Positions 59,224 through 64,000 of a stretch of DNA of 64,000 nucleotides are shown here, piece by piece; position 1 is the first letter of the stretch, and each line of letters starts with the position of its first letter. Source of the DNA: Thalassia testudinum (taxonomy: Eukaryota; Streptophyta; Magnoliopsida; Alismatales; Hydrocharitaceae). The stretch is from the NCBI GenBank assembly GCA_037157565.1, contig JAZHRO010000003.1:43475001-43539000 (forward strand), given 5' to 3'. Below the pieces are notes generated by a model that saw only the letters and a list, made by a program, of their open reading frames with translations, did not search any database and had not been told where the DNA came from. Position numbers and translations under genes: made by a program.

Positions 59224-59385
59224 TGTAAGGAACATATAGAATACAAGAGTTGAAAAAAATGAATCTTCTTATTTTATTAAGCCGGCCCTACACCTCTTTA
59301 TATAGAGAGAGGTGAGGGAAAAATTATAACAAGAGTTCAACAAAAAAAGAACAAATAACAAAATAACCCTCAACATAATGTAACA
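59224..59385 (-). repeat. 162-bp 3' LTR of a copia element
   Basis: Minus-strand start TGTTACATTATGTTGAGG, end TATGTTCCTTACA. It contains CTATATAAAG (TATA on the minus strand at 59,296-59,304) and an aataaaat signal-like word. It directly follows a purine tract after the pol stop. Very short for an LTR with a pol gene, but within the range of some copia lineages. Confidence 0.75.
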
Positions 59386-59396
59386 TTCTTCCTCAA
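59386..59396 (-). promoter_or_regulatory. Polypurine tract of the copia element
   Basis: Minus strand TTGAGGAAGAA between the pol stop (59,393) and the LTR. Confidence 0.6.
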
Positions 59397-60906
59397 GCTG
59401 GAGCATATATATCAGCCATGCTCAGCTTGTTCCTACATTTCTCAAACATGGGGCAAGATAACGACTTAGTAAACATATTTGCAGCTTGTTTTGAAGGGGC
59501 TAGGCAAGTAGTATAGAGCAAACTCTACTGAATTAAGCTCCTGGTATAATGACAATCCACTTCCACATGTTTAGTCCTTTCATGGAACATGGGATTGTTA
59601 GCAATGTAAGTTGTAGCTTTGTTGTCACAATACATCTCCATGGGTTCCTCAAGAATAACATGAAGGTCTCGCAACAAAGACCGTATCCATATCATCTTTG
59701 CTGCGGTGTATGCCATGGTGCAGCATTCTGATTTAGCACTCGAGTGTGACACCACACTTTACTTCTTACTCCTCTAGGTCACCAGATTCCTCGCTACAAA
59801 TGTACAGAAACCTATAGTAGATCTTTTGTCCCCAACATTACCTGCATAGTTTGCATCTGAATAAGCAACAATAGACATGGGAGTTTTCTTTTGGGATAAA
59901 AGACTATGACCTGGACGCTCTTTGATATACCTCAACACGTGCATCGCTGCTTGCCAATGATCAATAGTAGGTTTGTCCAGGAACTGACTTAGCTTACCTA
60001 CTGCAAGGCTAATATCTGACCTAGTGACGGTTAGATACAATAGCTTCCTCACCAACTATCTATAAGTCTTCTTATCCATCAACTTTGTTGTGTCATCAAA
60101 CAAATGAACCTTTAGATTCATAGGGATATTAACACCCTTAGATCCAAGCATGCCTCCTGGAGAATGTTTAAAGCATATTTCCTTTAAGACATAATAATAC
60201 CCTACTTACTCGTAGCAATCTCAATACCGAGGAAATACCTGAGCTTCCTAAGGTCCTTTATAACAAATTGGCATACTAAATACTCCTTCACCTGAGAAAT
60301 ACTAACTGTGTCATCTCTTGTGAGTATAAAATCATCACCATACACAAGTAGAGCTACAACACCACCACTGGTTTTCCTCACAAATAATGAGTGATTAGAT
60401 AAAAGGACCTCTACAACCCAACAATAGCCAATGCCTCTGGCAGACGCTAAAACCAGGTGTGGGGCTTTGCTTAAGGCCATAGATGGCCTTTCGTAGCCTA
60501 CTAACACACTCCCCCTGAATCTCAAAATCAGGAGGTTGCTGCATAAATATCTCCTCCTGAAGGTCACCATGGAGAAAGGCATTTTTGATGTCTAGCTGGT
60601 GTGAAGACCACCCATAGTGTGTCGCCATAGAAATAAGTATATGGATGGTGGAGAGACGAGTAACTGGAGAGAAGGTGTCAAGGAAATCCACCCCATAGGT
60701 TTGGGTGAATCCTTCGGCCAAAAAATGAGCCTTATACCGAGAAATAGACTATTGGGGTTGTATTTCAAGGCAAAGACCCACCTAGCACCAACAAGGTGCG
60801 CAGTAGAGGGTAATAGAGTGAGATCCTAGGTCCTCTGTTATAGAGAGCAGACATCTCCTCCATGGCAGATTTCCAGTGCGGATTCAGGAGAGACTGCTAA
60901 TATGAG
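59393..60906 (-). pseudogene. Copia pol: reverse transcriptase and RNase H (broken)
   Basis: Minus-strand Ty1/copia pol 3' half. From right to left: SLLNPHWKSAMEEMSAL (before RT), FTQTYGVDFLDTFSPVTRL, HQLDIKNAFLHGDLQEEIFM, LRKAIYGLKQSP (60,395-60,721); catalytic VYGDD at 60,331-60,345 (relatives have YVDD); KLRYFLGIEIA; RKLLYLTVTRSDISLAVG and HVLRYIKERPGHSLL with SIVAYSDANYAGN (59,774-60,055); VVSHSSAKSE, MYCDNKATTYIANNP and RTKHVEVDCHYTRSLI (59,525-59,755). Stops at about 59,524, 59,765 and 60,056 and a frameshift near 60,430 make it a pseudogene. The 5' part continues at 63,937 after the S4 insertion. Confidence 0.88.
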
Positions 60907-61830
60907 TGGTGAGCGTGATTTCGTACGCGAAAAGATTTGAGTCGGAAACCCGTTGTCGTAGTGTGTAGAAATCCGTTAGCCAGATAAAATTTATAACCGA
61001 AACTTGAGATGAGTTCTGGGTCGAACATGGGGAGGTGAACATTTGGTTTTATGATCCGCATTTCGATTTTATTTGTTTTTGTTATTTTTATCTTTTGTAA
61101 TTTTTTTTGTATTTTTATAAGGTAAGAGATCAGGTCGAAATAATTTTTATCTAATCTACTTACAAAGAGAGAGAGATAGAAACAATCACATATATATCTC
61201 AAATAGTTTGCTACAACTAAAAAAGTGGAAAACTATACTAGAAAGCAGTAAAAGATAGATAGAGGTGAGAAGAGTTTCCCTCGACGATTGTTTGGAGGAT
61301 GACTCGCTCTGATGTTTCCTGGAGGATGGTGGTGAGGAGCAGGATGAATAAGGACGGAGCCGGAGGACGGAGGGTAGGGCAGGACGGCATTGCGATGAGG
61401 ATTTAGTTCCCGAAGGTGGTGAGAGGATGGCCACGAGATGCTCCACAAAGGGGGATGAGAGGTGGGAAAATAGTTTGATTTTTTACTCTAGAGAAGTATC
61501 TCGGGCTTGGGACAAGCTCTCTTTAGAGCCCTGGAGGTGGTGAGGGAGAGAAAGGAAGAGATGAAGGTGGATAGAGGGGTGTTGGTCCTTTTATAGTGGA
61601 AGGGGAGAGGGCAATTCGTACATGGGCAATTAGTGACATCTAAGGACGACGCTAAAGATCCACCCCCAAATGTTGCTAAAGATTCGTGCATACCCCTATT
61701 GGCGCTCTTGCCGCTGCGTGCATCTCGCACCCATGCTTTGCGCGTTGTGTCGCGCGCGCGTGTTGGCATGCGCTGCTTGTGTGAGCGCTGGTGCGCGCGT
61801 GTTACGCACCCAATTGAGAATTGGGGGGGT

Positions 61831-61896
61831 CTTGCGAGTCTTGAACCCTCGTCCCTCCTCTGAGAGCTGTGCTCAGGACTATCGTGCTACACCCAC
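61831..61896 (-). other. tRNA-like segment in S4
   Basis: Minus strand: GTGTAGCACGATAGTCCTGA (A-box-like) and CGAGGGTTCAAGACTCG (T-arm with a GGTTCAAGACTC B-box, four of five stem pairs). The ends GTGGGT and AAGACCC allow a partial acceptor stem. Confidence 0.6.
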
Positions 61897-62198
61897 GAGA
61901 TTGTTGCGAGGAGCTTCTGAAGCTCAGTGCGGAGGCTTCCTAGCCATTGGATGATGATCCAACGGCTAGGATTTGAGGGTGCATATGATGAAGGGCATGG
62001 GCGATTGCTGCTGGCCGGTGTGGGGTGGCCTAGATGGCGCTACGTGGTGCCATATGGACCATCCATCTTCAAGTGCTTGTAGGTGGCACGATGGACGTCA
62101 GATTGGGTTGATTTTCGCGACGTTGAGTTGCGATCGTCTATCCAGATCCATCCGTGTGGTCGGATTTGTCGTTTGAAGTGGCGAATTGCATCACCTAG

Positions 62199-63625
62199 TG
62201 ACGTGCGTGGAACGCATTGGTTTAATTATGTCATTGTAGCATGCGCTTGCATCGTTGGTTTTAAATTAAGATATGGATTTGTGAGTCCAAGTGTCGATCT
62301 CAGGGAGGCGTGAAATCAGATTAATTTTAGTCGCTTTAGGTGTCACAAAATGGTAGCATGGTTTGCTTGCGAAAACGAGAGAGAGAGAGTAAGCTTAGAG
62401 CTTGCGTTTAAAACATGACAATCACTTAAGGAGATGTGGACTATGATATAAGAAGCAACATCAACATATAACATGCAATTAGAGATCGTTTACAAATACA
62501 ATAATATATGAAAGCTTAAAATGGTGCAACATAAAACTAGAGTAAAAGAGAGTGCAAGGAGGCGAGGTGGCCACGGTGGTGGAGGGAGGCTCCGTCGGCA
62601 GCTCGACAACTCCAGCATTGGATATGGATTGTTTTTTGGAGCTAGGAGAGGGCTAGTATTAGATGGAGAGTGAATGAGAATTGAATGCCTTTGAATGGGG
62701 TGGCTGAGGGGGTTTATATAGTAGAAAAGGGCTTCCAAAAGAGGTAAGGGTCTTTAGTGATGTCCGGACGTCGCTAAATCCCTTCGAAAAGTGTCGCTGA
62801 AGCCCTACGCCCACCGGTCCTTAGGCGTACCCGTTCTTCTTCTTCCCAAACCACATCCACACATTCTCAGCCGTTCGATTAGAGGTGCGAATCGCCATCG
62901 GACGGCTGAGGATGTGCTGCGTCGACTTATGCGCGCACGCCTTCAGAGTTCTCTCATCCTTCGCGTGATCACGACCACCCGTTCATGCATCAACGGCTGG
63001 AATTGCACGCGACCGGGTGCGCTGGATCACACCTTACGCGCGATGAGCGCGTGTCATCACACGCGTTTATGTTGGACTCTCGAGATCGTGCCGCGTGCCT
63101 CCATTTGATCCGTCTGCGCACCCATCAGCAGCTGAATTTTAGTTGCGCGCGTGGACGTAGCCAGTGCGAATTGAACGTGCGTTGCGCATTCGTGCGGTAG
63201 GGCGCTGACCGCTGTGCTGCCTCCACGCTTTGTCGAGGCTTTACGTGGGTGCTCAGCCGTCCGATGGGAGATCGACGGTCTAGAATGCTCCTTGTGTGCG
63301 CGACGAAGAAGAGCAGGGTGCGTGTGTGCGACGGATGGTGCCACGTGGCCGATTGACGATCAACGGTCAGAACTTCTTGGGCTTGTTGGGGAAGCTCCAG
63401 GTGTCAGATTCGTCGATCTGAATCCATCCATGCGGTTTGATTGCTCATCTGAGGCCTATTTCAACATGCACTTGTACACATAGCTATTAAACATTGATTA
63501 TAAGCAATCTTAATTTGTCATTCATGCAATGCTCTTAAGCCTATTATGGTATGTCATTAACGCACATATATCCTTAAAACTAACTTTAGTTGCTGGAATT
63601 ATCATTATTGGATGTAGAGTTATCA
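62199..63625 (-). mobile_element. S-related solo LTR S5, nested in S4
   Basis: 1,427 bp, plus-strand edges TGACGTGCGTGG and GAGTTATCA, perfect CCTAG duplication (62,194-62,198 and 63,626-63,630). Has minus-strand CTATATAAACC (62,711-62,721), hairpins CTCAGCCGTTCGAT...ATCGGACGGCTGAG at 62,869-62,911 and one at about 63,253-63,283, and a tRNA-like segment. Its right end differs from S1, S3 and S4, so it is a separate subfamily. Confidence 0.88.
63161..63223 (-). other. tRNA-like segment in S5
   Basis: Minus strand: GGCAGCACAGCGGTCAGCGC (A-box-like) and GCACGTTCAATTCGC (B-box-like), about 25 bases apart. Confidence 0.55.
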
Positions 63626-63936
63626 CCTAGTCCCTTGGTTGTTGATCTTCTTCGGACTATATAAGGTGCTACAGGATTCCGATCAAGATTATTTTGGAGG
63701 TGTTGGACTCTGATCGTCATCCTGATCAGATCCGTATGGTTGGATCGTCAATCCGAGGCCCTAAACTAAATCTCCTCTCCTGACCATAAAAGGACACATA
63801 TTAACCTAAATTTTATACAAACTATTCTAAATACGAAATGATGCATACAATGCGATATTTATACTATGGAATGCATATCTAAGCTTAGGAACATGCATAA
63901 ATAGGCACTTTATCCTAATTAAATGTGTCTGCATCA

Positions 63937-64000
63937 ATGAGGTAGGTATCTCAGAACTAAAGACAGCAGTCGTGAAGGCATGAAACTCAGCACTAAGAGA
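63937..64000 (-). pseudogene. Copia pol, upstream fragment, cut by window end
   Basis: Minus strand reads EFHAFTTAV then SSEIPTS, the stretch that precedes the SLLNPHW segment at 60,880; together they match the usual copia linker before reverse transcriptase. The element continues past the window. Confidence 0.7.

Larger units (their letters stand above)
60907..63936 (-). mobile_element. S-family solo LTR S4, split by S5
   Basis: Plus-strand edges TGGTGAGCGTGATTTCG and GTGTCTGCATCA, with a perfect ATGAG duplication (60,902-60,906 and 63,937-63,941). About 1.6 kb without S5. It splits the copia pol frame exactly. Contains minus-strand CTATAAAAG (61,588-61,596), tRNA-like segment, hairpin at 61,942-61,966 and the gtcggatttgtcg word, then resumes at 63,626. 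Confidence 0.9.

Noticed and set aside
62985..63344. Frames on both strands in a GC-rich stretch
   Set aside because: They lie in the U3 of S5 across the tRNA-like segment and hairpins and are not conserved in other S copies.

Overview
This is a stretch of nuclear DNA from a seed plant, probably a monocot (large Tekay/Del-like and Athila-like LTRs, SIRE-like copia, a MULE transposase, an En/Spm-type gene). I cannot name the species. No intact host gene is visible. Almost the whole window is transposable elements nested in one another. The six LTR groups used below (P, K, Q, S, plus the Athila and short copia LTRs) are my own labels, based on matches seen within the window.

Layout. 1-13,854: a decayed Tekay/Del-like Ty3/gypsy element (G1, minus strand). 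Its pol lies at about 6.5-10 kb and its initiator-Met primer site at 11,084. Its right LTR is whole. Its left LTR is broken by two related P-family LTRs, one cut by the window edge (1-1,942) and one solo (2,821-5,498). 13,855-15,600: the tail of a MULE transposase gene into which G1 inserted, with a triplicated 159-bp exon-intron unit. 15,759-16,531: a 40-bp minisatellite and five related short hairpins. 16.5-20.08 kb: noncoding DNA, one exon of a SEN1/MAGATAMA3-like helicase, a possible CACTA end, and the first half of an En/Spm-type (transposase_24) gene.

20,078-46,237 is one nested stack lying inside that En/Spm-type gene. The outer layer is a solo LTR (Q) with a perfect TCTTA duplication across 26 kb. 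Inside it are an Athila element (G2, 20,099-41,160) and a K-family solo LTR (41,406 to about 43,208). Inside G2 are a gag-only SIRE-like copia element (G3, 23,107-28,632, TTAAT duplication) and a P-family solo LTR (31,724-34,269). The En/Spm-type gene resumes at 46,238.

48,399-64,000: a K solo LTR on the minus strand, then five LTRs of a further family (S): S1 50,314-52,138, S2 about 54,353-56,003, S3 about 57,072-58,814, S4 60,907-63,936, and S5 62,199-63,625 nested in S4. A truncated P LTR (52,456-54,352) precedes S2. A copia element with a very short LTR (59,224 to beyond the window end) is split by S4.

Two signals stand out. First, P LTRs (Ty3/gypsy) and K LTRs (Ty1/copia) both carry arrays of the palindrome AGACGTCT and its decay products, phased at almost exactly 20 bp. 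Second, all five S LTRs share an ordered upstream module: GTTGGATC...GATCCAAC hairpins, then a degenerate tRNA-like segment with A-box and B-box motifs, then a TATA box. This recalls, but differs from, the 5S-bearing LTRs of Cassandra elements.
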